Source: Nothopassalora personata (Eukaryota; Ascomycota; Dothideomycetes; Mycosphaerellales; Mycosphaerellaceae). Taken from it: DNA of 64,000 nt. The translations under genes were made by a program, and so were the position numbers. Numbering within the stretch: position 1 is the first letter of the stretch; every line of letters starts with the position of its first letter. The notes beneath the pieces are model-generated. The model was not told where the DNA came from. It did not search any database and worked only from the letters and a program-made list of their open reading frames with translations. Location: positions 4,154,001 to 4,218,000 of the forward strand of contig CM066292.1 of assembly GCA_033816765.1 (NCBI GenBank). Reading direction: 5' to 3'. Of this stretch, positions 32,010 through 45,828 are shown in pieces.

Positions 32010-33075
32010 TATAGTAGAAGTTAGCGTTAAGGGTAAAAGGTAATACGAAGGATAAGTTTTTTATTTAAGAGTAATAAAAAGTATTTTTGCCTTAGCTTTT
32101 TTAAAGGGCTAATACTACTACTATTTATGTACCTTGGGTCTTATTCCTTATAGCCTTCTACCCTAGAAATCTATTACGTAGGTAGAATTATTATTAAAAG
32201 TTAACCTATAGGAAGTTATAACTAGAATATGCTATTTAATTCTATAACTGAAATCTTTAACCGCCTAGACTACTCTAATTTTAAATAGAGTTTAAAGTAT
32301 ACTAGTTCTAACTATTAAACGAGCCGCTAGTCTTTCGCTAGCCTATTACGGTTATAGTTAAGTTATTAATTACGTTATAAACTAAACTTCTAATATAGTA
32401 CTATCTTAGGATTATATCTAAGATAGTGACTACTAAGTATAGTAGTCCCTATCTACGTAATAGCTAATAGTACTTTATTAATTAGCTCTTTTAAGCTTCT
32501 AAACTAACAGTAATAGTAAGAAAATTATAATATTAGTAATTAAGTTTTATATAGCTACTTGGTAAAGTACTACTAGCTATTAAGTAGATATATACTACTA
32601 CTCCCGGTAGTTAGTAACTTAGCTATAATACTAAGATAGTATAATACTTAAACTTCTATTTATAATACTATAAATAACTTAACTATATCTATAATAGGCT
32701 AGCACCGGACTAGCAGCTTCCTCTATAGTTATAGTTAGCTATTTTCTACCTAAACTAAAAGCTAGAACGTTCTAGGCAGTCTAGAAGTTAAGTTATAGAA
32801 TAAAATAGAACTTTCTGGTTATAGCTTCTTATAAATCTACTTCTAAGAATAATTATACCTACGTAATATATTACGCAGCGTAGAAGGTTCTATAACTCTA
32901 TAATCGATATTAATAAGAGTAGAATTAGGTCTCTAGATAGGTATAAGTAACTAAGTAAGTCTACTACCCTTATAACTATTATATTAACTATTATTCCTAA
33001 TCTTCTACCTCTTTATTATAATTCCTAAGTATAGCTTTAGCTATAAGCCTCTACTCTAAATATAAATCTATATAT
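32010..33075. repeat. Back-to-back LTRs, reversed then forward
   Basis: About 32010-32480 is a reversed LTR and about 32520-33075 a forward LTR of the copia family, interrupting copia relic 1. The forward copy keeps AGCACCGGACTAGCAGC near 32701. Confidence 0.55.
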
Positions 33076-33079
33076 TTTA

Positions 33080-34760
33080 TCTCTTAGTTCTAAGGTACTT
33101 ATAGACAATACATTATAGGATAAATTTGCTATTAGCTTCCTATACTAGGCTAAGAACCGCTAATCCTATTACTTATAGAGACGTAATAACTAGTCCTAGT
33201 ACTAGGCTAAGAACTACTAATCCTATTACTTATAGAGACGTAATAACAAGTCTCAATTTAAATATATAGTGTTTATAGTTTATAAAATCTAAAGTTTGCT
33301 ATCTAGAAGCTTAAAAATTAGAATTTAGATAGCCTACCTAAGAATTACGTAGTCCTTAAAGAATAGTAGGCTTATAAGATAAGAATTAACGCTAAAGGCA
33401 ATACAATTAAAGAGAACAGCTAGTAGGCTAGAAAAACATTTAAAGAAATATCTTAACTAGATTATTATAAAACATTTAGTTAAAATATTGTCCTGAAGCC
33501 TAGTATTGTTTATTCTATCTTACAGCTTCTCATAACTATAAAATATAGTATTAGGACGTAGAATAAGCGTTCTATAATAGCCCTATAGATAAAGAATTAT
33601 ACGTAGAATAGTCTTTTAGTTCTAATAATAATACTATAAAAATTAAATGTTAAATCCTACGCTATATAGCATAGCTAAGAATAAGCATCTAGAGATTAAT
33701 CCTTATACCTAAAGCATAAATAGAATAGAGTAGGCTTTATTCCATTAAAAAAAGATAGGATTAGATTGGACACTTATATAGTAATAAAAATGTCGTACTA
33801 TAGAGACCATATAGTTACATCTAGTTTTACTTAGAATTTATAAGGGAACCTAAGAATAATCCCTTTAAAGTCCTAGAATTAAATATAATCTAGGCGATAG
33901 AAGTTACTACCTAGGAATTCAAGTTATATAGAACTGTAAAAAGCGTAAAAATAGGGCTATTACTCTATCTTAAATAGAGCAATGGGTTAAGATCTAACTA
34001 TAACTAATAAGTAAGGTCTAAATCTAGTTTATAGCCCTATAGAAGATAGTCTACGTCTAGAGAAAAATAAGTAATGCGCTACTTTAGAGGACAATTTCCT
34101 TTTATAAGCTAAATAGAGTCCTTAATTTACCTAGCTACTAGAATAAGGTTAAACATAAGCTAGGCTACTAGTTAGGTAGTTAAGTTTACTTCTCATACTA
34201 ATAGTTTATATTTTCGAGCCCTTAATAGGATTTAGAAATAGCTAAATAATCTAATTGCTAACGAGCTAAGTCTAGTCTATAAAACATAGTTGCTACCTCT
34301 ATTAGATAGCTATAGTAATGCTAGTAAAGGTGATAGCTCTATAACTTGAGAAAGTACTATAGAATATATATTTACCTTAGGACCTTCCCATAGGACCTAA
34401 AGCGCCTATAAGTAGTGTAGTACCCGTTTAATGTTAGTAGCGCTATCCAGTTATAAAGCTAAATATAAAGCTCTAAAACAGAATATAAAAGAGCTTAGAT
34501 TCCCAAAGAATTTATATTTTATTATAAGGAGTAATACGGGCCTAAATTCTATCTTAACGGATTCTAAGTCCGCTATAGAACTAGCTAATAGGTTAAAGTA
34601 CTACTTAAAGACTATTTTAACTTCTATATAATACTACTTAGTTTAAGAGTATAGTTTAGCTAATGTAATAGGTCTTAAGTATATTTTTATAGGGGAAAAA
34701 ATAGAGGATATCTTAACTAAGGCTCTAGACTCTCTAGTGTCTAAGGTGCTATATAAATAA
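33080..34760 (+). pseudogene. Copia relic 1, RT and RNase H region
   Basis: RIP-degraded plus-strand copia RT and RNase H. A short intact piece at 34431-34631 reads VALSSYKAKYKALKQ and ILTDSKSAIELAN, the C-terminal copia RNase H region with the TDSKSAIELA signature. Aligns throughout with 38960-40490 of the long copy. A tandem duplication lies near its start. Confidence 0.75.
33148..33253. repeat. Tandem duplication of ~53 bp inside copia relic 1
   Basis: The unit beginning ACTAGGCTAAGAAC and ending ACGTAATAAC plus a few bases is present twice in a row with few differences. The long copia copy has it once (about 38950-39002), so the duplication is local. Confidence 0.75.
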
Positions 34761-35006
34761 GTCTATTAAAGTAGCTACTTCTAGGCTAGTACTATCTTTA
34801 TTCTATTTATGTTATAATTCCTATATAGGTCTCTCATAAGGCTAGCGAGTAAAAAAGCGTCGTAGTATTATTTCTCTATTAAGGTCTTTTAACGAGGTTA
34901 AGTAGTCTCTATAAGGCGTTAGTTAGCTTAATATAAACCTTAACTCTTAAAAGTTAATTAATAGTAGAAGCCTAACCTTAGAAATTAGAGTAAAGTTATA
35001 GTAGAT

Positions 35007-35519
35007 TATTAGTTTATAAGCTTTATATAGATACTTAGTAAAGTGCTCTTAGCTATAAAGTAGATATAAACTACTATTTTTAGTAGTTACTATCTTAGTT
35101 ACGATCCTAAGATAGTAGAATACTAGAGCTTTCGTTTATAACGCTATAAATAACTCGACTATAGCCGTAATAGGCTAGGACCGGACTAGCGGCTTCTGAC
35201 ATAGCTAGAACATGTTAGTTCTAACTATATAAAAATCTAGAACGCTCTAGAAGTCGAGATCTAGAATTAAATAGAATATTCTAGCTATAACTTCTTATAA
35301 ATTTACTTCTAAGAATATCTACGTCTACGTAATAAATTAGAAGGTCCTAGGAGTCTATAATTGAATATAAATAAGAGTAGAATTAGCCCTCTAGATAGGC
35401 ATAAATAACGAAGCAAGTTCTACTACTCTTACTACTACTTACTGCTCTTATACCTACTATTTACTACGACTATCCTATAAATCCTAAGGCTAGCTTCCGC
35501 TACAACCTACCTTCTAATA
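35007..35519 (+). repeat. 5' LTR of the copia element, about 513 bp
   Basis: Starts TATTAG (the RIP form of TGTTAG, which survives at 41390) and ends TTCTAATA (RIP form of a CA end). Aligns with the LTRs at 41390 and 48668. Confidence 0.75.
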
Positions 35520-35531
35520 GGTTATAAGCCT
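35519..35531 (+). promoter_or_regulatory. Copia primer-binding site, half-tRNA type
   Basis: GGTTATAAGCC directly after the LTR is the RIP form of GGTTATGAGCC, complementary to the anticodon arm of initiator tRNA-Met. Copia-type elements are known to prime from an internally cleaved tRNA-Met. Confidence 0.55.
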
Positions 35532-36179
35532 AAATAGCTCTTACCGTAAGGAACCTAGCCGTCCCTACTAATTCTCTACTAATTATAAAGTAATACCTAC
35601 GCCTTATTTATATACCTTTAGGCGTGAAAAATAAGCGAAACTAAGCAAAAATAAGCGAAACCTATTAAGAACCTTCGAGAAAAAAATAAGGTTTAACTTA
35701 GATACGGATTCCCCTTATTTTTATTATACGTGCTATACCTAAAATAACGATACCTACGAGGTATATATAACCTTGAGACGTAACATAGCTAATCTTGGTA
35801 TACCTTCCTAATTAGGAAAGACCCCGGATTTTTAAGACCTAGGGTGGTTTAACCTCTTAAAAGTTTACTGTTTTAGAAACGGTAATATCTTAATAACCCT
35901 ACGAGCTAAAAATATAAACGGACCTGTTTTCGGACTGTCTATATAAGGCAGACTTGACGATAGAGAGCGTGTAGTATTATAAAGTCCTTACGGAGCGCTA
36001 TTCTAAGTAATTAGAAGTTTAAGCGTTACTAGTAGTATAAAATCCTTAAGGGGAACCTACTAGCAATCCGTATACTAATACGTTACGGCGATAAATAGTG
36101 AAATTTTAAGGGGGACCCTACGAAAGCAGCTAGAGTATTATGCCTATCTCTCTACAAAAAGGATGAGACATTTTTAAGG

Positions 36180-37240
36180 AATTAAAAATCGCTCTTATTC
36201 TTCCTTCTAAGGATACTTCTACTTCTAGTTCTAGAAACACTAAATACTAGAATTATAAAGTATAATAATAACGTCTATTAACGATAAAACATTTAATATT
36301 AATCGTCTTAAAGGCTAAATTAATTACTAGTTCTAGGCTTTAGGGATTAAAGCATACCTTATAAAAGAAAACCTTATTAAGGCTATAGAGGAACCTATTA
36401 CGGACGAGGAAAAAATAAAATAAAAAGCCCTCGCCATTATTAGGTTATCTATTAAGGATGGGACTCTATAGTAAACATAAACTAATAATACGGCCCTAGA
36501 AGCGTAGAATACCTTAGAGGATTTATATAGTCCTAAACGTTTTTATCCCTTATTCTTACTTTTAGGAGAGCTATTTAATCCTACGGTCTCTAAGGATAAT
36601 AACTTAATAAAAAAATATACGACTACTATTTACCGTTTTTAGGACGAGTTAAAGTCTGAGGGTATAGAACTACCTAAGTAAGTTATTATAGCTTAGACTT
36701 TTAATAACTTACTAGACAAATACGAGTCTTTTATTACCTCTATAAGTTAAAGTTTAAGAGCGAATATAGAGGCATTTACTCTAAAAGAATTATTTAGTAA
36801 TCTACTAGACGAGTCCTATAGATATAGCGCTAAAGATAAAGAAAATAGCGAGTTATTCCTAAATAATTCTAAGAGTAAACCCCGAAAATATAACGGGCCT
36901 AAAAGGCCGGGAAATAAGGGTCCTAAACACGCTAATTTAAATAAAAAGTGTTCTTAATATAATAGAAAAGGATACAACGAATCTACGTATTTTAAGAAGT
37001 ATCCTAATCTAAGAAATAGGACTTTTAAGAAGAATAACAATTATAAGTCTAACAATAACGATACTAAAGAGGATAGCGATACTTTAATTACTAATTCTAA
37101 CGAGGATAGCGAAATAGAAGTACTATTCTCTAATATAGAGGACTCTAACGGCAAAGATATAGCCGTTCTTAGCGCTGATAATAATAATAAAAGCGCTGAA
37201 AGCATAGAATCTACTAATCTTTTCCTAGATTTAGGCGCTT
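36180..37240 (+). pseudogene. Copia gag, RIP-degraded
   Basis: A plus-strand frame reads as a UBN2-like copia gag: KRFYPLFLLLGELF, SEGIELPKQVIIAQTF, then SQYNRKGYNESTYFKKYP, a CCHC knuckle in which Cys and His codons have become Tyr (C-X2-C-X4-H-X4-C positions). This is direct evidence of TGC/CAC-to-TAC mutation. The frame then runs into a protease-like DLGAS. Confidence 0.8.
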
Positions 37241-40200
37241 CCTAGTATATTATAGTCGGATTAGTTTACGACGTTTAAAGACATTAAAACTACTTTACGG
37301 TAGGGTAACGCAGGTAAAATCTCTTACGGGCGTAGCGATATTAAATTGCGATTTAAAGATATAAATAAGGTAGTCCTTCTAAAGGATTCCCTCTATATAC
37401 CCGAAATAGGCGTAAATCTTATTAGTCTATTATAATTAGACGCCCGTAACTACTATACCTATCTTAAAAATAGCATTATTAATTTATATAGCGAACTTAA
37501 TACTCTTATAACTAGAGCTATTAAGGAAGAATAGCTGTATAAAATAGCTATCTTTCCCCTAGAAAAAACGAAGAAAGTACGTACTATATACTATTAAATC
37601 TAGCAAAAACAACTCGGTAATTTAGTATAAAAGGCTAGGTTCTATTAGTCCTTACGCCTTAGAAAGATTAGCCGTAAAAGTAGATAAATATAATTCTAGG
37701 CTCTTAGATTACGAGATTTATATTAAAGTAAAAGCGACTTAAAAAATTAATTATAATAAGAGTACGAAAGTAGAAGCCTTCCTAGATAAACTTAGTTTCG
37801 ATATCTACGGTCCTATAGAACCTAGGATGAATTAAGTATATTGTTAGTTTATTAGCTTTACCGATAATTATTTAAGATATATAGAGGCGGATATTATTAA
37901 GTCTAAATCCGATGCTTTTTGTTCTTTTAAAGCCTTTAAAGTACGTACGGAAAATTCTTCGTCTAATAGCGCTAAAAGGCCTAGACTTAAAGTCTTAATC
38001 CAATAATGCCTTAGAATTCTTATCTAAAGAATTGAAGGACTTATTAGATAATAGCGGTATAGTTCGCAAATTTAGTACGTCTTTCTATCCCGAATAAAAC
38101 GCTATTATAGAATGGCCTAATTATACTATAATGTCTAAATTACGCGCTATGTTATACGAGGCTAATTTACCTTATTATTTATAGGGGAAAGTAGTTTAAG
38201 TAGCGGTTTATATCTATAATAGAATTCCGTACGCTAGTTTAGGGTTTAAAACACCCTCCGAACTAAGGTACGGGACTAAACCTAACCTAAGTAATATAAG
38301 AGTCTTTAGTTCTATTACGTATTACTGTCATCCTAGCCCTTAAAAGCTAGAGATATACGTTAATAAGGCTATTATATTAGGTTATACTAATTGTAGTAAT
38401 TATAAATTACTAGACCTTAATATTTATCGTATTATCTTCGCTAGAGACGTAAAGGTCTCCTATTTAGATAGTCCTAAAACTTAAGAACCTACTATAGTCA
38501 GCAATTTTAAGGTAAACGATATATTAAATTATAGTAAGGATAATAATACTTCTAGCAAATATAATTAAATAGCTACGAAGCCTAACGAGCTACGAAATTG
38601 AAAATTACGCTTAGATAATACTAGAAATAATACTAGCGATAGCGTAGAGGCTCGTAATCCTACTATAAACCTCGATAATATCAATTTTAGCGTAAATTCG
38701 TCTAAAAACTCTCTAAAATGGGACATTATTAATCGTCCTACTACGCTAGACCTTAGTAACGAGGACGTAGACCCGTTAGCTATAGAGATAAACAATAGTT
38801 ACGATCGTAATAGCGCTTATAATAGCGCTAGAATTTATATAACGATTATAATAGCAAAGAAATTATAACTTTGCGTAATCTATCTTCTAGTTCTAAGATA
38901 GTTCTAGACGATAGATTAGAGGACAAATTAGCGCTATTAGCTAACTATAGTAGGCTAAAGACCGTGGATCCTATTACTTATAAAGACTTAATAACTAGTC
39001 CCGATAAAAAAATAGCTAGAGTTAATAACATCCGAGATTAATAACTTAAATAAGCTTAAAACTTAGGACTTAGTTAATCTACCTAAAGATCGCGTAGCCC
39101 TTAAAGGACGGTAGGTTTATAAGACTAAGACTAATGCTAAAGGTAATATAATTAACTATAAGAGTCGGTAGGTTGTAAAGGACTTTCAAGAAATATTTAG
39201 AGTAGATTACAATCAGACTTCTAGTACTACTTATCGTCCTAAAACTTAGCGCGCTTTATTCTATTATACGGCTTACAATAACTACGAGATATAATAATAG
39301 GATGTTAAACTAGCATTCCCTAATAGCCCTATAGATAAAGAATTATACGTAGAATAGCCTTTAGGTTTTAAGAATAATACTCTAAGTGTTTATTATTAAA
39401 TACGACGCTACACGGCTTAAAGTAAGCCTCTACATAATAGTATTTATACCTTAAGTCTATATTACAAAAACTAGGCTTTATTCCTTTTAAGAAAGACAAG
39501 GCGGCGTTTAAAAACGCTATTACGGGCATTATAATATTATACTACGTAGACGATGGGCTTATATTTAGTCCTACTTTAGGACTAATAAGGGAACCAAAGG
39601 ATAACCTCTCTAAGTCGCTTAAATTAAGCGATCTAGGCGACGTTTATTACTATCTAGGGATCGAGGTTACTTGTAACCGTAAAAATAAGTCTATTACCCT
39701 TTCTTAAGAAGGGTATTTAGATAAGATCCTTACTAGATTTAATAAGAGAGGCCCAAATCTAGTTAGTAGCCCTATAGAAAAAAGCCTCCGTCTAGAGAAA
39801 AATAAGGAATAATCTAGTTTAGAAGATACTCGATTATTTTAAGCTAAAGTAGGGTCCTTAATCTACCTAGCTATTAAAACTAGGCTAGATATTAGCTACG
39901 CCGTAGGGCAGGTAGCTAAATTTACTTCTAATACTAATAGCTCGTATATTAAAGCCCTCAATAGGATTTAGAAATACTTAAACGATCCTAAGGCTTATAA
40001 GCTAAATCTAGTCTATAAAGTATAATCGCTACCCCTATTAAAAGGCTATAGTAATGCTAACTAGGGGAGTAATTTTATAACTAGAAAAAGTACTACGGGA
40101 TATATTTTTACTTTAGGACCTAAAGCGCCTATAAGTTAGCGTAGTATTCTTTATACACTAGTCGCGCTATTAAGTTGCGAAGCCGAGTATATAGCCCTAA

Positions 40201-40490
40201 AAGAGACTATAAAAGAGTTTCTCTTTTTAAGAGATCTATACCTCAAAATAGGAATAGATACGGGCCTTAATTCTATCTTTACGGATTCTAAATCCGCAAT
40301 AGAACTAGCTAATAATCCCAAGTACTACATCAAGACTAAGTATATTAATATATAATATTACTTAGTCCGAGAATACGTATAAGACAAAGTTATAAGTCTA
40401 GAGTATATTCCTTTAAAAGAAGAAATAGCGGATATCTTAACTAAAGCTCTAGACTCGCTAAATTTTAAGAGACTACGGGTTTTAATTTAT
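37220..40490 (+). pseudogene. Copia pol: protease, integrase, RT, RNase H, RIP-degraded
   Basis: Recognisable features are DLGAS for the protease DTGAS near 37220, integrase fragments at 37620-38260 with some frameshifts, a linker rich in Asn/Ser, copia RT with YVDDGLIF near 39545, and RNase H with CEAEYIALKE, TDSKSAIELANN and ADILTKALDS at 40170-40470. Many stops and several indels; inactive. Confidence 0.8.
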
Positions 40491-41389
40491 AGCTAGTTCT
40501 AGGCTAGTGCTCTTTTTATCCTACTTAGGTTAAAATCCCTAAGTTAGGTTTTCAATAAGGCTAGCTAATATAAAGCTTTATACTCTTTTCCCTTTACTAA
40601 AGAATTTTTAATAAGGTAAAGTACTCTATAAGGCGTTAATTAGCGTAAAACGCCATTAATTATAGAGTTAGATATAGGCCTTAATCCTAGAACGTATTTA
40701 GGGGTAATATTTTATTAGTTAGTAGTACTTCAACTCTATTATACCTTTAGAGCGACCTCTTTAGAGAAAGTTATTAAAATTAAATAATTCGAGTATATTA
40801 TAATAGCTTGCATTACGACTATAAACTAAATTTTAGGCTACTTTTCCTTAAGTATACCTAAAAAGTTTCTAAGTTTGTAAGGATATAGAGTCGTTATATT
40901 TCCCGTAATAAGCCGTCTCTAATATACTACTTAAAAGTAGTACTTAGATATATATACTAGTTTATAGGTGTAGTATCTTATAATACTAAGTAGGTACCTA
41001 CCCTATAGGGCTAGGAATACTAAAAGGTATTAGTTATAGGCGTAACGTTACCTAAACAGTAGGGACCCCCCGTAGAAAGTACCTTAATCCTAAAATATTT
41101 AGGAATGACTTTTAGCTATAAGAAGTAAGTATAGCGGAGCTTTACTATAGTTAAAAGAGGTCTTTTACCTAGCTCAAGGAGTATATATATCCGACTAGGA
41201 GGGTAGTTTACCCTATAGGCTCTCTAAAATCGCGCGTACCTATACCTTATAGCGTACTATACTTTATATATAAGTATAGAATTAGGCTATCTATCTATTT
41301 TAGACTTGAGTATACTCTTTAGCCTATAACCCCTCTTTATAAGTACTTTTACCTTAATAAGTAGTACCTTTATAAAGCTTATAGGGGTG
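40491..41389 (+). other. Copia element 3' internal region
   Basis: Non-coding or strongly decayed sequence between RNase H and the 3' LTR. The first 180 bases resemble 34770-34950 of relic 1; the remainder has no match I can see in the window. Confidence 0.45.
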
Positions 41390-41977
41390 TGTTAGTTTAT
41401 AAGCTTTATATAGCCACTTAGTAAAGTGCTTTTAGCTATAAAGTAGATATAAACTACTATTCTTAGTAGTTACTATCTTAGTTACGATCCTAAGATAGTA
41501 GAATACTAGAACTTTTGCTTATATTGCTATAAATAACTGAACTATAGCCGTAAGAGGCTAGGACCGGACTAGCGGCTCCTAACATAGTTGGAACATGTTA
41601 GCCTTTAACTATATTAATATCTAGAATACTCTAGGCGGTCTAGAAGTTGAGTTATAGAATTAAATAGAATGTTCTAGCTATAACTTCTTATAAATCTACT
41701 TCTAAGAATATCTACGCCTACGTAATAGATTACGTAGCATAGAAGGTTCTAGGAGAGTCTATAATCGAATATACATAAGAGTAGAATTAGTCCTCTAGAT
41801 AGGCGTAAGTAACGAAGCAAGTTCTACTACTCTTAATACTATTATACTTACTACTCTTACTACTCTTACTACTCTTACTACTCTTACTACTCTTACTACT
41901 CTTATACCTACTATTTACTACGACTATCCTATACATTGTAACGCTAGCTTCCGCTAAAACCTCTCCTTCTAAAAACA
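41390..41977 (+). repeat. 3' LTR of the copia element, with internal 9-bp microsatellite
   Basis: Begins TGTTAG, the only copy that keeps the TG terminus. About 41845-41910 is an expansion of ACTCTTACT units present in fewer copies in sister LTRs, which explains its greater length. Confidence 0.7.
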
Positions 41978-44900
41978 ACGCTAAGAATAGCTAGCTATAA
42001 AAGGCTTACGCCGGACTAGCGGCTATTATGATAGCTAAGGTTAGTTGTTTTTTAACTATTTCTTAATCTAAAACGCTCTAGGCGTCTAGAAGTTAAGTTA
42101 TAGAATAAATAGGATATTCTTATTATAACTTCTTATAAATCTACTTTAGGAATAATTACGTACACGTAATAGATTATATAGCGTAAAAGGTTCTAAGAGT
42201 CTACACTTAGAGTATATATATACTAATATTAGCCTTCTAGAAAGGTCATAGGAAAAGAAGCCCCTCCTTACTCTTAAATAAGAGATTAATTCTTTCCTTG
42301 ACCCTTTAGTCTTAAAACTAACTTCTACTATAGTAGCTATAGCTAATATACTTAATATGTCTTACAGCGTAGATCTATTTCTATAATTATAATTTATATT
42401 AGAGGTTTAGCGCGTTTATTAGTACTATTATAATTTAACTCATCAGTAGCCTCTATAGTTTATAGGCCTAATTAGTTGTTACTAAGCTCTAGAGTAAATT
42501 ACGGGCGTAGATTTTTCTAAATACCTATAATTAAATATAGAAAAGTAGAATTTGCCCGTTAGATAGGTTAAAGGTACTAAGTAAGTCTATTACTCTAATA
42601 ACTATATTAACTATAGCCTCTAATTTACTCTAACCTTACTATATACTAAGTATATAGCTTATATACTAATGCTAATACTAGGTATTTATATACCTTAGGT
42701 ATAGACTTCTAGAACCTTCTATGCTATATAGTCTTTTACGTACGTAGTTCTTTATTTAGAAGTAGATTTATAATAACTTATATCTAGAATATTCTAATTA
42801 CTAATCTAGCTTCCCTTCTAGTAAGGATATATTTATAGCCTTCTTATTTTTCTTTTCTACGTAGTGCTACGTATATAACTTATACGGTATACTACTTAGC
42901 TAGTACTAGCTAATAGCGGTGAGGGTAAGCTATTAAAGAGAGTTATAAGCCTCTCTTAATTAGGGATAATTATAAGTATAATAGTACTAAGAGTAGTAGA
43001 GTAATCTAGTTGATTATACTTATCTAGAGGACTAACTATACTTTTATTCATATTTAATTATATATCCTTATAGCCTTCTACGCTACATAATCTATTAAGT
43101 AAGTATAAGTATTCTTAGAACTAGATTAATCAGAAGCTATAACTAGAATATTCTATTTTATTCTAAAATTTAAGTTTTAGACAGTTTAGAGCATTCTAGA
43201 CTTAAATATAGTTAGTAAGTAACTAATTCTAACATTAAAGAAGTCGCTCGTCCCTTACTAGTCTATTAAGGCTATAGTTAAGTTATTTATAGCGTTATAA
43301 GTAAAAGCTCTAGGATAATATTATCTTAGGATTGTAACTAAGTATTGAAGATTAATTTATAGTAGAAGCTAGCCTTAGAAATTATAGTAGAGTTGTAGTA
43401 AGTTAGGGATAGTAGTTAATATAATAGTCGTAAGACTAGTAGACTTACTTAGATTTTAGAGTATCTAGAGATATGGTTTTTCTTAATAGTAAAAATTAGT
43501 ATTATTTATTATAGGTACTACAATAGAACTATAATAGCTAGGTATAGTATAATATAAGTAACATGTAGTCACTTAAAGGTAACTAAATTATTCTAGTAAG
43601 ATCTTAAAGTTAAATTTAGTATTTATAGAAAAGATAATCGAGATTAACTATAGCTCTATATACTAGTATAGTCTATACTAGCAATTATAGTATATACTAA
43701 GAATCTATACAAGATATTATAATATTAAAATAAGTATAAAGAACTTATTATTGAATAGAATAGACCTATATGTATTATACCTTATAGTAGAGTGGAATTG
43801 CTTTTAAAAGCTAAGCATAGTTATACTTAGCTTTAATCTTTAAAATATTAGTAAGTATATCTAGTAGAATACTAATAGAAGACAATATCCTTAAGCTATA
43901 AACTACTCAGGAGTTATATACCTTTAGAGAGATAGAGTTACTTCTTATATTACCTTAAAAATTAACTAGTAATTGTATAGTAATATGAATAATACTAGCA
44001 TAGATATATAATATCTCTATAGATTCTATAAACTATAGTCTTCTCTAGGCTTGCTTTTTAGATAATAGAATTAATAAATAGCTAGAATCTATAGACTACT
44101 CTTATCTTCTCAATCTCGTCTAGAACATATTTACTACTTCTAGCATAGAAATAATCGTAGTATTAATTAGGAATATATAAATAAGAAGAGAAGAGAAGTA
44201 AAAAGTTTATAGATAAGACAATTCTAGAACTAAAAAGTAATATAATTTTACTAAAGAGCTCTATTATTTTTAGTAAGATAGGTATCATTATTTCTTTAGC
44301 CATTAGACATTAAAGTAAAATCACTAGTAAATAGAGAAACAATCTTTAACTTTAGCTAGCAACACTATCCTAAACATTAGACTTTTTAATAAGATATTTA
44401 ACTAGAATAGCAAAGTCTAGTATTAAAAGTCAATTTATAGTAGAAGTTAGGGTTAAAACTTACTAGACTATAAGCTATATATTTAATATTTAGTATAGGT
44501 ATTTATACTGGAAGTAAATAGTAAGTCTAAGAGTACCGTTAATGTTATTGATACTAGAACATTTAAGGAAGTTATAATTATACCTTTCTAAAATAGCGTA
44601 CCCTAGCTACAATAGACAAGTACCGGACTAGCGGTACTAAACATAAATTATACATATAGTATTACATAGATAATGGAGTCTAGAAAGTTCTAGTTTTACT
44701 AGATAGAGCGCTAGACTATAAATTAGAGTGTTCTAGATATAACTTCTTATAAATCTACTTAAAAAAGTAATGCATACGTAATAGATTACGTAGCGTAGAA
44801 TACTCTAGAGGTCTATCACCCAATATAAATAAGAGTATAATTACCCCGTTAAATAGAAATAAGTAACAAATTAAGTCTACTACTCTTAGAACTATTATAC

Positions 44901-45447
44901 TAATTATTATCGTTAATTTTCTATAGCTTTACTACAATTCCTAAGGCTAGCTTCCGCTATAAATTCACTTTCTATACAACTTATATCCTAGATAGTCCTA
45001 GTAAGTTAGAAATAATACTTAATAAAATAGTAGTAAGAGTAGTTAACGTAATTAATTTCTTAGGCCTATCTAGAGGGCTCCTTCGATACTTATATCTAAC
45101 TCTAGACTCCTATAACCTTTTACGCTACGTTCTCTATTACGTAGGCGTAAGTATTCTGAGAAGTAGATTTATAAGAAGTTATAACTAGAACGTTCTATTT
45201 AATACTATAATAGAGTTTCTATAGAACCTAGAGTGCTCTAAATTAGATAATAATTAGGGACTAACTAGTTATACCTATATTATAAGCTTCTAGCTTAGTA
45301 CTTGCCTATTATAGCTATAGTCAAATTATTTATAAACACAAATTCTATTATTATACTATATTAGGATTGTGACTAAGATAGCATTACTAAAAGTAGTAGT
45401 TTATATCTTTTTAATAGCTAGTAGTGCTTTAATTATTAGAAGGTAGG
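41978..45447. repeat. Tract of truncated and inverted copia-family LTRs
   Basis: Forward LTR fragments at about 41990-42260 and 44460-44970, reversed ones at about 42380-42900, 42940-43340, 43370-43480 and 45000-45430. 43490-44430 is A+T-rich decayed sequence I could not assign. No coding frame supported. Confidence 0.5.
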
Positions 45448-45828
45448 TTGTAGTAGAAGCTAGCCTTAGGATTTGTAGGATAGTTATAGTAAATAGTAGG
45501 TATAAGAGCAGTAAGTAGTAGTAAGAGTAGTAGAACTTGCTTCGTTACTTATACCTATCTAGAGGGCTAATTTCACTCTTATTTATATTCGATTACAGAC
45601 TCCTAGAACCTTCTATGCTACGTAATCTATTACGTAGCCGTAGATATTCTTAGAAGTGGATTTGTAAGAAGTTATAACTAGAATAGTTCATTTAATTCTA
45701 TAACTTGACCGCCTAGAGCGTTCTAGATTTTTATATAGTTAGAAACTAATATGTTCTAACTATGTTAGGAGCCGCTAGTCCGGCCCTAGCCTATTATAGA
45801 TATAGTCAAGTTATTTATAGCAATATTT
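45448..45828 (-). repeat. Truncated reverse-oriented copia LTR joined to an inverted internal region
   Basis: Aligns as the reverse complement of the LTR but lacks the first part (the TATTAGTTTATAAG end). It abuts pol sequence at 45829 that corresponds to about 39180 of the long copy, so RT-to-LTR sequence was deleted. Confidence 0.65.

Larger units (their letters stand above)
35007..41977 (+). mobile_element. Near full-length RIPped Ty1/copia element (about 7 kb)
   Basis: Forward LTRs at 35007-35519 and 41390-41977 bracket a gag-pol internal region in copia order (gag, protease, integrase, RT, RNase H). A half-tRNA-type primer-binding site follows the 5' LTR, and a short purine run AGGGG precedes the 3' LTR. 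No clear target duplication survives. RIP has put stops throughout. Confidence 0.75.

Noticed and set aside
34431..34631. Open 66-codon frame as an independent gene.
   Set aside because: The sequence is the C-terminal copia RNase H of a decayed element.
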